Positions 34,649 through 45,419 are shown, counted from the first letter of the stretch. The stretch is DNA of 64,000 nt from Luteimonas cucumeris (GCF_007830035.1 NZ_VLKN01000002.1:186001-250000); one strand, 5' to 3'. The notes: generated by a model from the sequence alone, not told the origin. Program-made: numbers and translations.

Positions 34649-37261
34649 TCACAATGTGCGCTGCACTTCGATGCGCTCGAAGCACTCGATCTGGTCACCC
34701 GGCTGCACGTCGTTGTACTGCTTCACGCCGATGCCGCATTCGGTGCCGTTGCGCACTTCGTCGACGTTCTCCTTGAAGCGGCGCAGCGATTCCAGCTCGC
34801 CTTCGAAGATCACGGTGTTGTCGCGCAGCACTCGGATCGGTTTGTGGCGCTTGACCACGCCCTCGGTGACCATGCAGCCGGCCACGGCGCCGAACTTGGA
34901 GCTGCGGAACACATCGCGGACTTCCGCGGTGCCGATGATCTCTTCGCGGATCTCGACGCCAAGGATGCCGGAGGCAACCTGCTTCACCTGGTCGATCACG
35001 TCGTAGATGATCGAGAAGTAGCGCAGGTCGACGCCATTGGACTCGATCACCCGACGAGCCGATGCATCGGCTCGGACGTTGAAGCCGATGATCGTGGCCT
35101 TCGAGGTAACCGCCGAGTTGGCGTCCGACTCGGTGATACCGCCCACGCCGGAGCCGATCACGTTGATGCGGATCGCAGGCGTCGACAGCGCGGTGAGCGC
35201 TTCGCGCAGCGCCTGCACCGAACCCTGAACGTCGGCCTTGATGATCAGCGGCAGGCTGAGCTGGCCTTCGGCCTGGCCCATCTGCGCCATGATGTCTTCC
35301 ATGCGGTTGCCCGGCACGGCGACCAGGCGCGACTCGCGACGCTTGGCGTCGCGTTGCTGCGCCACGTCCTTGGCCAGGCGCTCGTCGGCGACGACGACGA
35401 AATCGTCGCCGGCATCCGGCACGCCGGACAAGCCCAGTACCTGCACCGGGATCGACGGACCGGCGCTTTGCACCTGCTGGCCGTTCTCGTCGAACAGCGC
35501 GCGCACGCGGCCGTACTGGATGCCGCAGACCAGGTAATCGCCCTTTTCGAGCTTGCCCTGCTGCACCAGCACCGTTGCCACCGGGCCACGGCCCTTGTCG
35601 AGCGAGGATTCGATCACCACGCCGGAAGCACGTCCTTCGGCCGCCGCGGAAAGTTCCAGCACTTCGGCCTGCAACGTGATCGCATCCAGCAGCGTGTCGA
35701 CGCCCTGTCCGGTCTTGGCCGACAGCTCGACCATCTGCGTGTCACCACCGAAGTCCTCGGCGACCACACCCTCGGCGAGCAGTTCGTTCTTGACCCGAAG
35801 CGGATCGGCATCGGATTTGTCGATCTTGTTGATCGCCACGATCAGCGGCACGCCGGCCGCCTTGGCATGCTGCACCGCTTCCTTCGTCTGCGGCATCACG
35901 CCGTCGTCGGCCGCGACCACCAGCACCACGATGTCGGTGAGCTTGGCGCCGCGCGCGCGCATCGAGGTGAAGGCTGCGTGGCCAGGGGTGTCGAGGAAGC
36001 TGATCACGCCATTGGGCGTTTCGACGTGGTACGCACCGATGTGCTGGGTGATGCCGCCGGCTTCGCCGGAAGCCACCTTGGTACGGCGGATGTAATCGAG
36101 CAGCGAGGTCTTGCCGTGATCAACGTGGCCCATGATGGTGACCACCGGCGGACGGCCCTGCTTGTCGCCCTGCGTCTCTTCGACGTGCGCGAGCAGTTCG
36201 CTTTCCGCGTCGCCTGCGTCGGCACGCACGGCCGTATGTCCGAGTTCCTCGACCACCAGCACTGCCGTGTCGTGGTCGATGGTCTGGGTGATGGTCGCCA
36301 TGACGCCCATCTTGAACAGCGTCTTGACCACGTCGCCGCCCTTCAGCGCAAGCTTCTGCGCGAGATCGGCCACGGTGATCGCATCGCCGATCGCGACTTC
36401 ACGCACGATCGGCGCCGTCGGCCGGGAGAAGCCATGCGCACCGCCGCCACTGCGCGACTGTTCGACCTGGCGTCGCGCCTTGGGCTTGCCGCGGGCGGTG
36501 GAGCGGCGCGCGCGTTCGCTGGCACTCAGGTGCAGCTGGCCGGCGAACCGTGCGGCGTTGTCGTCATCCTCGACGCCAGCCACCATGACGTGCGAGCCGC
36601 GCGTCTTGTGCTTGTGGGCGGCGTTGCGATCGTCGTTACGCGGCGCCACGTCGTTGCGCGACGCGGATTTGCCGTGATGGCTGGACGGCTTGGCGGCGCG
36701 AGTGGCCTCTTCTTCCGGAGTACCAGTGCCGGCAGCTGCGGCCGCAGCGGTTACGGCTGCCTCGGCCTCGGCGGCCAATTGGCGCGCGGCCTCTTCTTCC
36801 TGCTGGCGCTTGAGCGCGATTTCATCGGCGCGACGCTTGTCGTCCTCGGCCAGCTTCTGCTGTTCGCTCAGGTTGCGGCGACGCGATTCCTCGAGCTTGC
36901 GCAGGGCCTCGTCGCGCTCGTCGTTCTGCGGCACTTCCACTTCGCCGGCCTTGACGTAGGTGCGCTTCTGGCGCACCTCGACGTTGACCGTGGTCTTGCT
37001 GCGGCCGGCGGCGACCGTCAGCTCCTGCACCTTGCGGCGGTTGAGCGTGATCTTCTTCGGCGCAGCGGCGGCCTCGACCGGCTTGTCGGCCTTGCCGTGG
37101 GCGCGCTTGAGGAAGCCGAGCAGCTTGACTTTCTCGATGCTGGTGACGACCTGGTCGGGACCGCTGAAGTTCATGCCGGCTTCGGCCAGCTGCTCCAGCA
37201 GTTTCTCGACCGGCGTATTCACCAGTTCGGCGAGCTTGCGGATGGTGGTTTGCTGCGACAT
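34649..37261 (-). CDS. infB: Translation initiation factor IF-2
   Basis: The 870-residue protein has an N-terminal domain ([20 protein letters not shown]), a long charged Glu/Arg/Ala-rich region (residues ~85-260), and the GTPase core with [17 protein letters not shown] and NKIDK. The IF-2 domains that recognise initiator tRNA follow. It places initiator tRNA on the ribosome. The initiator tRNA gene lies upstream in the same orientation, and nusA precedes infB. The length is typical of the long gammaproteobacterial form. Confidence 0.98.
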   Translation of the reverse strand: MSQQTTIRKLAELVNTPVEKLLEQLAEAGMNFSGPDQVVTSIEKVKLLGFLKRAHGKADKPVEAAAAPKKITLNRRKVQELTVAAGRSKTTVNVEVRQKRTYVKAGEVEVPQNDERDEALRKLEESRRRNLSEQQKLAEDDKRRADEIALKRQQEEEAARQLAAEAEAAVTAAAAAAGTGTPEEEATRAAKPSSHHGKSASRNDVAPRNDDRNAAHKHKTRGSHVMVAGVEDDDNAARFAGQLHLSASERARRSTARGKPKARRQVEQSRSGGGAHGFSRPTAPIVREVAIGDAITVADLAQKLALKGGDVVKTLFKMGVMATITQTIDHDTAVLVVEELGHTAVRADAGDAESELLAHVEETQGDKQGRPPVVTIMGHVDHGKTSLLDYIRRTKVASGEAGGITQHIGAYHVETPNGVISFLDTPGHAAFTSMRARGAKLTDIVVLVVAADDGVMPQTKEAVQHAKAAGVPLIVAINKIDKSDADPLRVKNELLAEGVVAEDFGGDTQMVELSAKTGQGVDTLLDAITLQAEVLELSAAAEGRASGVVIESSLDKGRGPVATVLVQQGKLEKGDYLVCGIQYGRVRALFDENGQQVQSAGPSIPVQVLGLSGVPDAGDDFVVVADERLAKDVAQQRDAKRRESRLVAVPGNRMEDIMAQMGQAEGQLSLPLIIKADVQGSVQALREALTALSTPAIRINVIGSGVGGITESDANSAVTSKATIIGFNVRADASARRVIESNGVDLRYFSIIYDVIDQVKQVASGILGVEIREEIIGTAEVRDVFRSSKFGAVAGCMVTEGVVKRHKPIRVLRDNTVIFEGELESLRRFKENVDEVRNGTECGIGVKQYNDVQPGDQIECFERIEVQRTL

Positions 37262-37333
37262 TCGGTTTCCGTGTCCTTTGGCGCGGGCCGAGACCCGGCG
37301 CGCTGATGGAACGATTCTAAATCTTTATGGGGC

Positions 37334-37441
37334 GAGAGCCTTTCTAGACACGGATAAAGTCCGAAAAAAGCGGATTAAGCCATTGGTTTTCGCTTTTATC
37401 GCTTTTATCCGATCCGATCCGTGTCCAGTCTTTTGGCTCTC
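37334..37441. repeat. Inverted repeat between nusA and infB
   Basis: GAGAGCC (37334-37340) pairs with GGCTCTC (37435-37441), and GACACGGAT (37347-37355) with ATCCGTGTC (37417-37425). The outer arm overlaps the nusA stop codon. It has no T tract in the minus direction, so it looks like another dispersed repeat rather than a terminator. Confidence 0.6.
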
Positions 37442-38945
37442 AGCCCTCCTTTTCCAGCCGGGCGATCATGTCGGCGCGGGCCGCCATGATCAGGGCCGCG
37501 GCGCGCTCAGCATCCATGTCTTCGATATCGGTGATCTCGTCGACTGCCAGATCGGCCAGGTCGTCGCGCGTGCGCACGCCGCGCGAGGCCAGCACGTAGG
37601 CGGTCGCCTCGTCCATGCCTTCCAGCGTCAGCAGGTCTTCGGCCGGCTGGTGTTCGTCCAGTTCTTCCTCGACGGCCAGCGCATCGTTGAGCAGCGCGTC
37701 GCGGGCGCGGGCACGCAGTTCCTCGACGATGTCCTCGTCGAAGCCTTCCACCGCCAGCAGTTCGCCGACCGGCACGTACGCGATTTCCTCGACCGTGCTG
37801 AAGCCTTCGGCGACCAGGATGCCGGCGATTTCGTCGTCGACTTCCAACTTCTCGACGAACAGCGCGCGCGCGGCGGTCTGCTCGGCCTCGGACTTGGCGG
37901 CAACCTGGTCCTGGGTCATCACGTTGAGCTGCCAGCCGGTCAGACGGCTGGCCAGGCGCACGTTCTGGCCGCCCTTGCCGATCGCCTGCGCCAGCCGGTC
38001 TTCGGCGACCGCCAGGTCCATGGAATGCTTTTCCTCATCGACGATGATCGACTGCACTTCGGCCGGCGCCATCGCGTTGATCACGAACTGCGCCGCGTTG
38101 TCGCTCCACAGGATGATGTCCACGCGCTCGCCATTGAGCTCGTTGGACACCGCCTGCACGCGCGAACCGCGCATGCCGATGCAGGCGCCGATCGGATCGG
38201 TACGCGCGTCGTGCGCGAGCACCGCGATCTTGGCGCGGTCGCCCGGGTCGCGTGCGCAGGCTTTGATCTCGACCAGGTCCTGGCCGACTTCCGGAACTTC
38301 CAGCTTGAACAGTTCCATCATGAATTCAGGCGCGGCGCGGCTGATGAACAGCTGCGGGCCACGCGGCTCGCTGCGCACGTCGTACAGGTAGCCGCGCACG
38401 CGGTCGCCAGCGCGCAGCACGTCGCGCGGAATGCCCTTGTCCTTGGGGATGAACGCTTCAGCGTTGCCGCCCAGGTCGACATAGATGTTGCCGCGCTCGG
38501 CGCGCTTGACGGTGCCGGTGACCAGTTCGCCGACGCGATCCTTCCACGCATCCACCACCTGCGCGCGTTCGGCTTCGCGCACGCGCTGCACGATCACCTG
38601 CTTGGCGGCCTGTGCGGCGATGCGACCGAAATCGACGTTCTCAATCTGCTCCTCGATGAAGTCGCCGACCTCGGCACCGTCGCTTTCGTCGACCGCGTCC
38701 ATCAGCCGGATCTGGCGGTCCGGGGATTCCATGACCACGTCGTCGGCCACCACTTCCCAGCGGCGGAAGGTTTCGTAGCTGCCGTCCTTGGGATCGATCG
38801 CCACGCGCACCGACACGTCCTGCTCGGGATAGCGCTTCTTGGCAGCCGAAGCCAACGCGGCCTCGATCGCCTCAAGGATCACTTCCTGCGGCACGCCCTT
38901 CTCGTTGGCGACCGCGTCCACCACCAGCAACAGTTCCTTGCTCAT
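37440..38945 (-). CDS. nusA: Transcription termination/antitermination factor NusA
   Basis: The start at 38945 (MSKELLLVVDAVANEKGVPQ) gives 501 residues. The order is an N-terminal RNA-polymerase-binding domain, S1 domain (GTVKRAERGNIYVDLG), two KH domains (IGACIGMRGSRVQAVSNEL and RLAQAIGKGGQNVRLA), and two acidic helix-hairpin repeats at the C-terminus as in E. coli. It modulates pausing, termination and antitermination. The start lies 4 bp after the rimP stop codon, so the two are co-transcribed and probably translationally coupled. Confidence 0.98.
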   Translation of the reverse strand: MSKELLLVVDAVANEKGVPQEVILEAIEAALASAAKKRYPEQDVSVRVAIDPKDGSYETFRRWEVVADDVVMESPDRQIRLMDAVDESDGAEVGDFIEEQIENVDFGRIAAQAAKQVIVQRVREAERAQVVDAWKDRVGELVTGTVKRAERGNIYVDLGGNAEAFIPKDKGIPRDVLRAGDRVRGYLYDVRSEPRGPQLFISRAAPEFMMELFKLEVPEVGQDLVEIKACARDPGDRAKIAVLAHDARTDPIGACIGMRGSRVQAVSNELNGERVDIILWSDNAAQFVINAMAPAEVQSIIVDEEKHSMDLAVAEDRLAQAIGKGGQNVRLASRLTGWQLNVMTQDQVAAKSEAEQTAARALFVEKLEVDDEIAGILVAEGFSTVEEIAYVPVGELLAVEGFDEDIVEELRARARDALLNDALAVEEELDEHQPAEDLLTLEGMDEATAYVLASRGVRTRDDLADLAVDEITDIEDMDAERAAALIMAARADMIARLEKEG

Positions 38946-38949
38946 CTCT

Positions 38950-39600
38950 CTACTCCGCACTGGACGGCTTGCGGGCCGCCGGCTTCTTGGTTTGTTGTTT
39001 GCCTTGCTTGGCTTGCTTGTCCGCGGAACGCGTGCCGCGCCCGCCGGCTTTCTGCTTGCCCGGTCGCGCATCGCGCCCGGAAGCGTCCTTGGCGGGGCCG
39101 AAACCCAGCGCCACCCAGTCCGGCACCAGCCGGGCCTTGTCGATGTTGTCGAACGCGATGACGAACTCATCGCCACCATCCAGCGCGAACACGACGGTAT
39201 CGCCTTCCACGCGCACGATCCTGCCCTGCAGCCGGCGGCGCCCTTCCTGCGGCAGCTTCAGGCCGACCTTCGCCGACTCACCGGCGAAACGTGCGAACTG
39301 CGCGGTCGTGAACAGCGGGCGGTCGACGCCTGGCGACGACACTTCCAGCGTGTACTGGCTGGTGATCGGATCCTCGACGTCCAGTTGCGCCGACACTTCG
39401 CGGCTGACCGCCTCGCAATCCTCGATGGTGACCGCGCGCGGCGCGCCATCGGCGGAGGTATCGCTTTCCGGCACATCGATATACAGCCGCAGCAAGGCAT
39501 TGCCCGGCGCCGGCAGGTATTCGGCACCCAGCAATTCCAGGCCCAGCGATTCGATCGTCGGGGCCAGCAGCTTGGCGATGTCGGTGGCTTTGTCGCTCAT
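38950..39600 (-). CDS. rimP: Ribosome maturation factor RimP
   Basis: The 216-residue protein starts [20 protein letters not shown] and contains [14 protein letters not shown], the family signature, plus a C-terminal Sm-like domain ([12 protein letters not shown]). A ~45-residue Lys/Arg/Gly-rich tail ([20 protein letters not shown]) extends beyond the usual ~150-170 residues. RimP assists 30S assembly. It is the first gene of the nusA-infB operon, preceded by tRNA-fMet and two terminators. Confidence 0.95.
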   Translation of the reverse strand: MSDKATDIAKLLAPTIESLGLELLGAEYLPAPGNALLRLYIDVPESDTSADGAPRAVTIEDCEAVSREVSAQLDVEDPITSQYTLEVSSPGVDRPLFTTAQFARFAGESAKVGLKLPQEGRRRLQGRIVRVEGDTVVFALDGGDEFVIAFDNIDKARLVPDWVALGFGPAKDASGRDARPGKQKAGGRGTRSADKQAKQGKQQTKKPAARKPSSAE

Positions 39601-39671
39601 TCGCGTCGCAGTGAATCCGTTTCGTCAGTTCGTTCGGCCTGATGCCGCGTGAATCCGTGTCCGGAAAACAA

Positions 39672-39695
39672 ACAAGGGGCCCGTGGGCCCCTTGT
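39672..39695 (-). terminator. Strong hairpin upstream of rimP
   Basis: ACAAGGGGCCC and GGGCCCCTTGT form a perfect 11-bp stem with a 2-base gap. On the minus strand it is followed by TTGTTTTCC. It probably backs up the first terminator after tRNA-fMet. Confidence 0.65.
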
Positions 39696-39763
39696 CCGAT
39701 ACCACTGGATTTCGGTGCCGAGCGCATCGCGTGCGCCTCGGCAAAGCCCGACTTTCCGGCCAA

Positions 39764-39787
39764 CAAAAAAGCCTCGAGAGAGGCTTT
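39764..39787 (-). terminator. Terminator after tRNA-fMet
   Basis: On the minus strand AAAGCCTC and GAGGCTTT pair around a 4-base loop, followed by TTTTTTG. It starts 19 bp past the tRNA 3' end and isolates the tRNA and nuo transcripts from the rimP operon. Confidence 0.8.
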
Positions 39788-39805
39788 CCGTCGACTGCGA
39801 AAAGC

Positions 39806-39882
39806 TGGTAGCGGGGGCAGGATTTGAACCTGCGACCTTCGGGTTATGAGCCCGACGAGCTGCCAGACTGCTCCACCCCGCA
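39806..39882 (-). tRNA. Initiator tRNA-Met (CAT anticodon)
   Basis: A complete 77-nt cloverleaf with encoded CCA. The anticodon arm has three G-C pairs (GGGCTCATAACCC) and the first base does not pair with position 72 (T against T), both marks of initiator tRNA. The T arm GGTTCAAATCC is standard. It lies between nuoN and the rimP operon. Confidence 0.97.
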
Positions 39883-39988
39883 GCAGATTCGAAATTATGG
39901 TGACTTCCGGGACTTATTGCAAGCCCGACCGAGGTTCAGCCCGTGCAGACGCCGTTCAACAGGTCCACGGCAGTCGGCCGTGCGCGGC

Positions 39989-41431
39989 TCAGGCAAACGC
40001 CTGCTGGCACCACGCCATGATCGGGTTCCAGAACAGGCCCAGCACCAGCAGGGCCAGCGCGTTGGCGCCGAACACGACCTGCAGCGGGCGGTCGCTGCGG
40101 GGCACGGGGCCGTCGCCCACCGGTTCGTCGAAATACATGACCTTGATCACGCGCAGGTAGTAGAACGCGCCGATCACCGCGGTGACGATGCCGACGATGG
40201 CCAGCCACATCAGGTCGCCATTCAGCGCTGCACGCAGTACCGCCAGTTTGGCCCAGAAACCGAGGAACGGCGGCACGCCGGCCAGGGACGCCATCACGCA
40301 CAGCACGAGGCCAGCCAGCCACGGGCTGCGCGCGTTCAGGCCCTTGAAGTCGTCGATGCTGTCCGCCTCGAAGCCGTTGCGCGACAGCACCACGATCGCG
40401 CCGAACGCCGCCGCTGACATGATCGCGTAGCTGATCGCATAGAACATCGCCGCTGCATAACCCTGCGCCCCGCCGCCAGCAAGGCCGAGGAACAGGAAGC
40501 CGACATGGGACACGGTGGAGTACGCCAGCATGCGCTTGAGATTGCTCTGCGCCAGCGCCACCAGGTTGCCGATGATCAGCGACAGTGCGGCCAGGCCGGC
40601 GACCAACACCTGCCAGCGGTCATCGAGGGGACCGAAGCCGGATTCGAGCAGCCGGTACGCCATGCCGAAGATGGCCAGCTTGGGCGCGGCGCCGATGAAG
40701 ATCGTGATCGGCGTCGGCGCGCCGTGGTAGACGTCCGGCAGCCACATGTGGAACGGCGCCGCGCCGAACTTGAACGCGATGCCGGCCACCACGAACACCA
40801 GGCCAGTCAGCATCAGGTCGGGATTGGAGGAGATGTCGGCGACCGCACGGATCTGCGCCAGATCCAGCGTGCCGGTGGCGCCGTATACCAGCGACAGGCC
40901 GTACAGCAGGATGCCCGAGGCCAGGGAGCCGAGCACGAAATACTTGATCGCCGCCTCCGACGCGACCGGGCCATCACGATCGACCGCGACCAGCGCGTAG
41001 GAGCTCAGAGCCAGCATTTCCAGGCCCAGGTACACCGTCACCAGGCTGCCGGCGGATACCAGCAGCATCATGCCGGAGACCGCGAACAGCATCAGCACCG
41101 GCACCTCGCCCTTGTACAGCCCGCGCTCGCGCAGGTATGGCCAGGCATAGAACAGCGATACCGCGCTGATCGCGCAGATGGCGATCTTCAGCACGTCGGC
41201 GGCGTCATCGCGCACGAACATGCCATTGAGTACCACGCCCTGCCCGCCGACACCGGCCACGACCAGGCCGGCCGTCACCAGCAGGACGGCGATGGCAAGG
41301 ACGTGCGTGACCACCCGCCGCGACTCCTCGACGAACAGGTCCAGCATCAGCAGCGCGAACGTCGCGCCGACCAGCACCAGTTCCGGCAGCAGCGGCAGCA
41401 GTTCAGTGGCGGGTGGAATCGGAAGCGTCAT
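39989..41431 (-). CDS. nuoN: NADH-quinone oxidoreductase subunit N
   Basis: ATG at 41431 gives 480 residues, the usual length for this antiporter-like membrane subunit of complex I. About 14 hydrophobic helices are evident. FHMWLPDVYHGAPTPITIFI and LAYSTVSHVGFLFLGL (discontinuous helix with conserved Lys) are present. It is one of three homologous proton-pumping subunits with NuoL and NuoM. It is the last gene of the operon, 2 bp after nuoM. Confidence 0.97.
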   Translation of the reverse strand: MTLPIPPATELLPLLPELVLVGATFALLMLDLFVEESRRVVTHVLAIAVLLVTAGLVVAGVGGQGVVLNGMFVRDDAADVLKIAICAISAVSLFYAWPYLRERGLYKGEVPVLMLFAVSGMMLLVSAGSLVTVYLGLEMLALSSYALVAVDRDGPVASEAAIKYFVLGSLASGILLYGLSLVYGATGTLDLAQIRAVADISSNPDLMLTGLVFVVAGIAFKFGAAPFHMWLPDVYHGAPTPITIFIGAAPKLAIFGMAYRLLESGFGPLDDRWQVLVAGLAALSLIIGNLVALAQSNLKRMLAYSTVSHVGFLFLGLAGGGAQGYAAAMFYAISYAIMSAAAFGAIVVLSRNGFEADSIDDFKGLNARSPWLAGLVLCVMASLAGVPPFLGFWAKLAVLRAALNGDLMWLAIVGIVTAVIGAFYYLRVIKVMYFDEPVGDGPVPRSDRPLQVVFGANALALLVLGLFWNPIMAWCQQAFA

Positions 41432-41433
41432 CG

Positions 41434-42972
41434 TCACAGTCCGGTGAGTTTGGTGGCCGCCAGCTGCGTCGCCAGTTGCGCGATCGAAGGCGCCATCAGG
41501 TCGGTCAGCGGCTTGGGCCACAGGCCGATCAGCAGCACGCCGACGGCATAGGTGCCCAGTACCAGCGCCTCGCGCGGATTCAGGTCCTCGAGCTCGGCCA
41601 CGTGCGCGTTGCCGATCTCGCCATAGATCACACGCTTGACCAGCCACAGCGTGTAGGCCGCGCCGGTGATCAGCGTAGTGGCCGCGGCGAAGGCGATCAG
41701 CGGATGCTTCTGGAAGCTGGCCAGGATCACCATGAACTCACCGACGAAGCCCGACGTGCCCGGCAGGCCGGAGTTGGCCATGCCGAACAGCACGAAGAAC
41801 GCAGCGAACCACGGCATCACGTTCGCCACGCCGCCGTAGTCCCTGATCATGCGGCTGTGCATGCGGTCGTACAGCACGCCGACGCAGGAGAACATCGCCG
41901 CGGAAATGAAGCCGTGCGAGATCATCTGCACCATCGCACCCTGCAGGCCGAGGCGCGCGGCGTCGACATTGGCGTAATCGCGGACCAGACCGAAAGCGAT
42001 GAAGGTACCGAGGGTGACGAAGCCCATGTGCGAGATCGACGAATACGCGATCAGCTTCTTCATGTCGTCCTGCACCAGCGCGACCAGGCCGACGTAGATC
42101 ACCGCGATCAGCGACAGCGCGATCACCAGCCAGGCCCATTCCTGCCCGGCATCGGGCACGATCGGCAGGCTGAAGCGCAGGAAGCCGTATCCGCCGATCT
42201 TCAGCATGATCGCGGCCAGGATCACCGAGCCGCCGGTCGGCGCCTCGACGTGCGCATCCGGCAACCAGGTGTGCACCGGGAACATCGGCACCTTGACCGC
42301 GAACGCGATCAGGAACGCGAAGAACAGCCAGGTCTGCTCGGCCGCCGACAACTGCAGCTGATACAGGTCGGCCAGTTGCCAGCTGCCGCCCTTCAGGTAC
42401 AGGTAGATCAGCCCGACCAGCATGAACACCGAACCGAGGAAGGTGTACAGGAAGAACTTCACCGACGCGTACACGCGCCGCGGGCCGCCCCAGACGCCGA
42501 TGATGATGAACATCGGGATCAGCATGCCTTCGAAGAACACGTAGAACAGGATCGAGTCGAGCGCGCTGAACACGCCGATCATCAGTCCCTGCAGGAACAG
42601 GAACGCGGCGTAGTACTGGCTGACGCGCTTGTCGATCGAGCCCCAGGCACCGATCAGCACCAGCACGGTGACCAGGTTGGTCAGCGCGATCAGCGCCACC
42701 GAGATGCCATCGACGCCGAGGTGGTACTGGATGTCGTACGCCGGGATCCAGGCGCGCTGCTCGACGAACTGCATGCCGGCTTGCGCATAGTCGAAGCCGG
42801 TGAACATCGGCACGCACAATGCCAGGCCGGCCAGCGCCACGAGCAGCGCCAGCCAGCGCGCGGCATCCGGGCGATTGTTGCCAAGCGCGAGCACGGCGCC
42901 GCCGCCGAGGATCGGCAGCCAGATCAGCGCGCTCAGCAGCGGGAATGCGTTCTGCAAGGGCTCGGGGCTCAC
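41434..42972 (-). CDS. nuoM: NADH-quinone oxidoreductase subunit M
   Basis: The 512-residue antiporter-like membrane subunit starts at a GTG (42972). It contains the conserved VPMFPVHTWLPDAHVEAPT and KKLIAYSSISHMGFVTLG segments that carry the charged residues of the proton path. Its neighbours nuoL (19 bp upstream) and nuoN are in one operon. Confidence 0.97.
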   Translation of the reverse strand: MSPEPLQNAFPLLSALIWLPILGGGAVLALGNNRPDAARWLALLVALAGLALCVPMFTGFDYAQAGMQFVEQRAWIPAYDIQYHLGVDGISVALIALTNLVTVLVLIGAWGSIDKRVSQYYAAFLFLQGLMIGVFSALDSILFYVFFEGMLIPMFIIIGVWGGPRRVYASVKFFLYTFLGSVFMLVGLIYLYLKGGSWQLADLYQLQLSAAEQTWLFFAFLIAFAVKVPMFPVHTWLPDAHVEAPTGGSVILAAIMLKIGGYGFLRFSLPIVPDAGQEWAWLVIALSLIAVIYVGLVALVQDDMKKLIAYSSISHMGFVTLGTFIAFGLVRDYANVDAARLGLQGAMVQMISHGFISAAMFSCVGVLYDRMHSRMIRDYGGVANVMPWFAAFFVLFGMANSGLPGTSGFVGEFMVILASFQKHPLIAFAAATTLITGAAYTLWLVKRVIYGEIGNAHVAELEDLNPREALVLGTYAVGVLLIGLWPKPLTDLMAPSIAQLATQLAATKLTGL

Positions 42973-42991
42973 GTCGCGGGTCCTTGTCTCG

Positions 42992-45097
42992 TCATAGCCA
43001 GAATTTGATGAGCACGGCCAGGGACACGATCAGGCCGAGGATCATCGCGAAAGCGTAGTGGTAGAGGTAGCCGGACTGGGTGCGGCGCAACAGGTTGGCG
43101 GTGAAGTCGACCAGACGTGCGCTGCCGTTGACGAAGGCGCCATCGATCACCTTCTCGTCGTTCTTCCGCGACAGCTTTCCAAGCAGGAGTCCGCCCCCGG
43201 CGAAGCCCTTGATCCAGAGCGCATCCATCCCGTACTTGTTCTCCAGGACGCGCACCGGCCAGGCGAATATCCTCGCCGCCTTGGCCGGCAGTTCCGGCTT
43301 CCACCAGTACATGATCGTGGCAAGCACGAAGCCGCCGAGTGCCAGCCAGAACGCCGGCGCCATGAAGCCGTGCAGCGCGAACGCCACCGGGCCGTGGTAT
43401 TCCGCCGCAAGCTTGCCGATCACGTCGTGCGCCGGTCCCACGTCGATTGCGCCGAGGAAATACGGTGCCTGCTTGTGGTGGCCGAGCGCATCCGTGCCGA
43501 ACAGCATCGGCCCGGCGGTCAGGAAGCCAATGATGATCGACGGCAGGGCGAGCAGGATCAGCGGCAGCGTCACCACCCACGGCGATTCGTGCGGCGTGTG
43601 CGCATGGTGGTCGCCATGGCCGTGTTCGTCGGCGATCGCCGCTTCATGCGCGGCCGAGTCGGCTTCCGGCGCGACGTAGTGGTCCGGTGCCGGATCGTGG
43701 AAGCGTTCCTTGCCGAAGAAGGTCATGTACAGCAGGCGGAAGCTGTAGAACGAAGTCACGAAAGCGCCCAGCAGCACCGCCCAGTAACCGTAGGTCGCGA
43801 TCCATCCTGGTGCTTCGTGCGCATGGTGCGCTGCGGCCTCGATGATCGTGTCCTTGGAATAGAAACCGCTGAAGAACGGCGTACCTACCAGCGCCAGCGT
43901 ACCGATCAGCATCGTCCAGAAAGTGATCGGCATGTACTTCTTCAGGCCGCCCATGCGGCGCATGTCCTGCTCGTGGTGCATGCCGATGATCACCGAGCCT
44001 GCGCCGAGGAACAGCAGCGCCTTGAAGAAGGCGTGCGTCATCAGGTGATAGACGCCGGCACTGTAGGCCGACAGGCCCAGCGCCACGGTCATGTAGCCGA
44101 GCTGCGACAGCGTGGAATAGGCCACCACGCGCTTGATGTCGTTCTGCACGATACCGATCAGACCGGTGAAGAACGCCGTGGTCGCACCGATGAACAGCAC
44201 GAACTGCAGTGCGGTTTCCGACATCTCGAAGATCGGTGACATGCGTGCGACCATGAAGATGCCGGCGGTGACCATGGTCGCGGCATGGATCAGCGCCGAG
44301 ATCGGGGTCGGGCCTTCCATCGAGTCCGGCAGCCAGACATGCAACGGCACCTGCGCCGACTTGCCCATCGCGCCGATGAACAGGCAGATCGCGATCACTG
44401 TCGCCACCGACCACGGATGCCCCTCCCACAGGGTCATCTGCGCGCCTGCCATCAGCGTCGAGTTGGCGAACACGGTGGCGTAATCGAGCGTGCCGAAGTA
44501 GTACAGCACCGCGGCGATGCCGAGCAGGAAGCCGAAGTCGCCGACGCGGTTGACCAGGAACGCCTTGAGATTGGCGAAGATCGCGCTCGGACGCTTGAAC
44601 CAGAAGCCGATCAGCAGGTACGAGACCAGGCCCACCGCTTCCCAGCCGAAGAACAGCTGCAGGAAGTTGTTGCTCATCACCAGCATCAGCATGCTGAAGG
44701 TGAACAGGCTGATGTAGCTGAAGAATCGCTGGTAGCCCGGATCGTCGGCCATGTAGCCGATGGTGTAGACATGCACCAGCAGCGACACGAAGGTGACCAC
44801 CACCATCATCATCGCGGTCAGCTTGTCGATCATGAAACCGACATGGGCGTCGAAGCCGCCGACCTGGAACCAGGTGTAGACGTTCTCGTTGAACGGTGCG
44901 GCACCCTGACCGACCAGCTGCCACATCACCCAGCAGGACAGCGCGCAGCTGATCGCCACGCCAAGGATGGTGACGCTATGCGCACCGCTGCGGCCAATGC
45001 GACGGCCGAACAGGCCGGCGATGATCGCGCCCAGCAGCGGCGCCAGCACGATCGCCAGCAGGACGGATTTCGAAATTGCGTGTTCGACGCCCGGCAT
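42992..45097 (-). CDS. nuoL: NADH-quinone oxidoreductase subunit L
   Basis: The 701-residue protein is the distal antiporter-like subunit. It has AQVPLHVWLPDSMEGPTPIS and KRVVAYSTLSQLGYMTVALG motifs. A long C-terminal region (from ~residue 560) corresponds to the lateral helix spanning NuoM and NuoN. A His-rich loop (DEHGHGDHHAHTPHE) occurs near residue 490. The start is 4 bp from the nuoK stop. Confidence 0.97.
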   Translation of the reverse strand: MPGVEHAISKSVLLAIVLAPLLGAIIAGLFGRRIGRSGAHSVTILGVAISCALSCWVMWQLVGQGAAPFNENVYTWFQVGGFDAHVGFMIDKLTAMMMVVVTFVSLLVHVYTIGYMADDPGYQRFFSYISLFTFSMLMLVMSNNFLQLFFGWEAVGLVSYLLIGFWFKRPSAIFANLKAFLVNRVGDFGFLLGIAAVLYYFGTLDYATVFANSTLMAGAQMTLWEGHPWSVATVIAICLFIGAMGKSAQVPLHVWLPDSMEGPTPISALIHAATMVTAGIFMVARMSPIFEMSETALQFVLFIGATTAFFTGLIGIVQNDIKRVVAYSTLSQLGYMTVALGLSAYSAGVYHLMTHAFFKALLFLGAGSVIIGMHHEQDMRRMGGLKKYMPITFWTMLIGTLALVGTPFFSGFYSKDTIIEAAAHHAHEAPGWIATYGYWAVLLGAFVTSFYSFRLLYMTFFGKERFHDPAPDHYVAPEADSAAHEAAIADEHGHGDHHAHTPHESPWVVTLPLILLALPSIIIGFLTAGPMLFGTDALGHHKQAPYFLGAIDVGPAHDVIGKLAAEYHGPVAFALHGFMAPAFWLALGGFVLATIMYWWKPELPAKAARIFAWPVRVLENKYGMDALWIKGFAGGGLLLGKLSRKNDEKVIDGAFVNGSARLVDFTANLLRRTQSGYLYHYAFAMILGLIVSLAVLIKFWL

Positions 45098-45101
45098 CGG
45101 C

Positions 45102-45419
45102 TCAGCCCTTCAACGTGTCGATTTCGGCGACGTTGATCGTGCGCCGGTTGCGGAACAGGGTGACCAGGATCGCCAGGCCGATCGCGGCCTCGGCGGCGGC
45201 CACCGTCAGGATGAAGAACACGAAGATCTGGCCCGCGGCATCGTTCATCTCGCGCGAGAACGCGACGAAGTTGATGTTGACCGCCAGCAGCATCAGCTCG
45301 ATGCACATCAGCAGCACGATCACGTTCTTGCGGTTGAGGAAGATGCCGGCCACGCTGATGCAGAACAGCGCTGCGCCCAGGGCGAGATAGTGGCCCAGGC
45401 CGATGCTCAATCCGATCAT
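45102..45419 (-). CDS. nuoK: NADH-quinone oxidoreductase subunit K
   Basis: A 105-residue protein ([20 protein letters not shown]...) with three transmembrane helices and the two conserved buried glutamates ([21 protein letters not shown]). It overlaps nuoJ by four bases. Its size and position are exactly those of NuoK. Confidence 0.97.
   Translation of the reverse strand: MIGLSIGLGHYLALGAALFCISVAGIFLNRKNVIVLLMCIELMLLAVNINFVAFSREMNDAAGQIFVFFILTVAAAEAAIGLAILVTLFRNRRTINVAEIDTLKG

Noticed and set aside
34844-37306. 820-codon open frame opposite infB
   Set aside because: It is the mirror of IF-2 codon bias, with a His/Arg/Asp-rich product and no ribosome-binding site or domain.
37262-37333. Leader peptide or riboswitch before infB
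   Set aside because: No short coding frame or conserved structure could be recognised apart from the nearby dispersed repeat.
41413-43008. 531-codon frame opposite nuoM
   Set aside because: An antisense shadow of a membrane-protein gene; its product is rich in His/Gln/Asp/Arg, as expected from the complement of hydrophobic codons.
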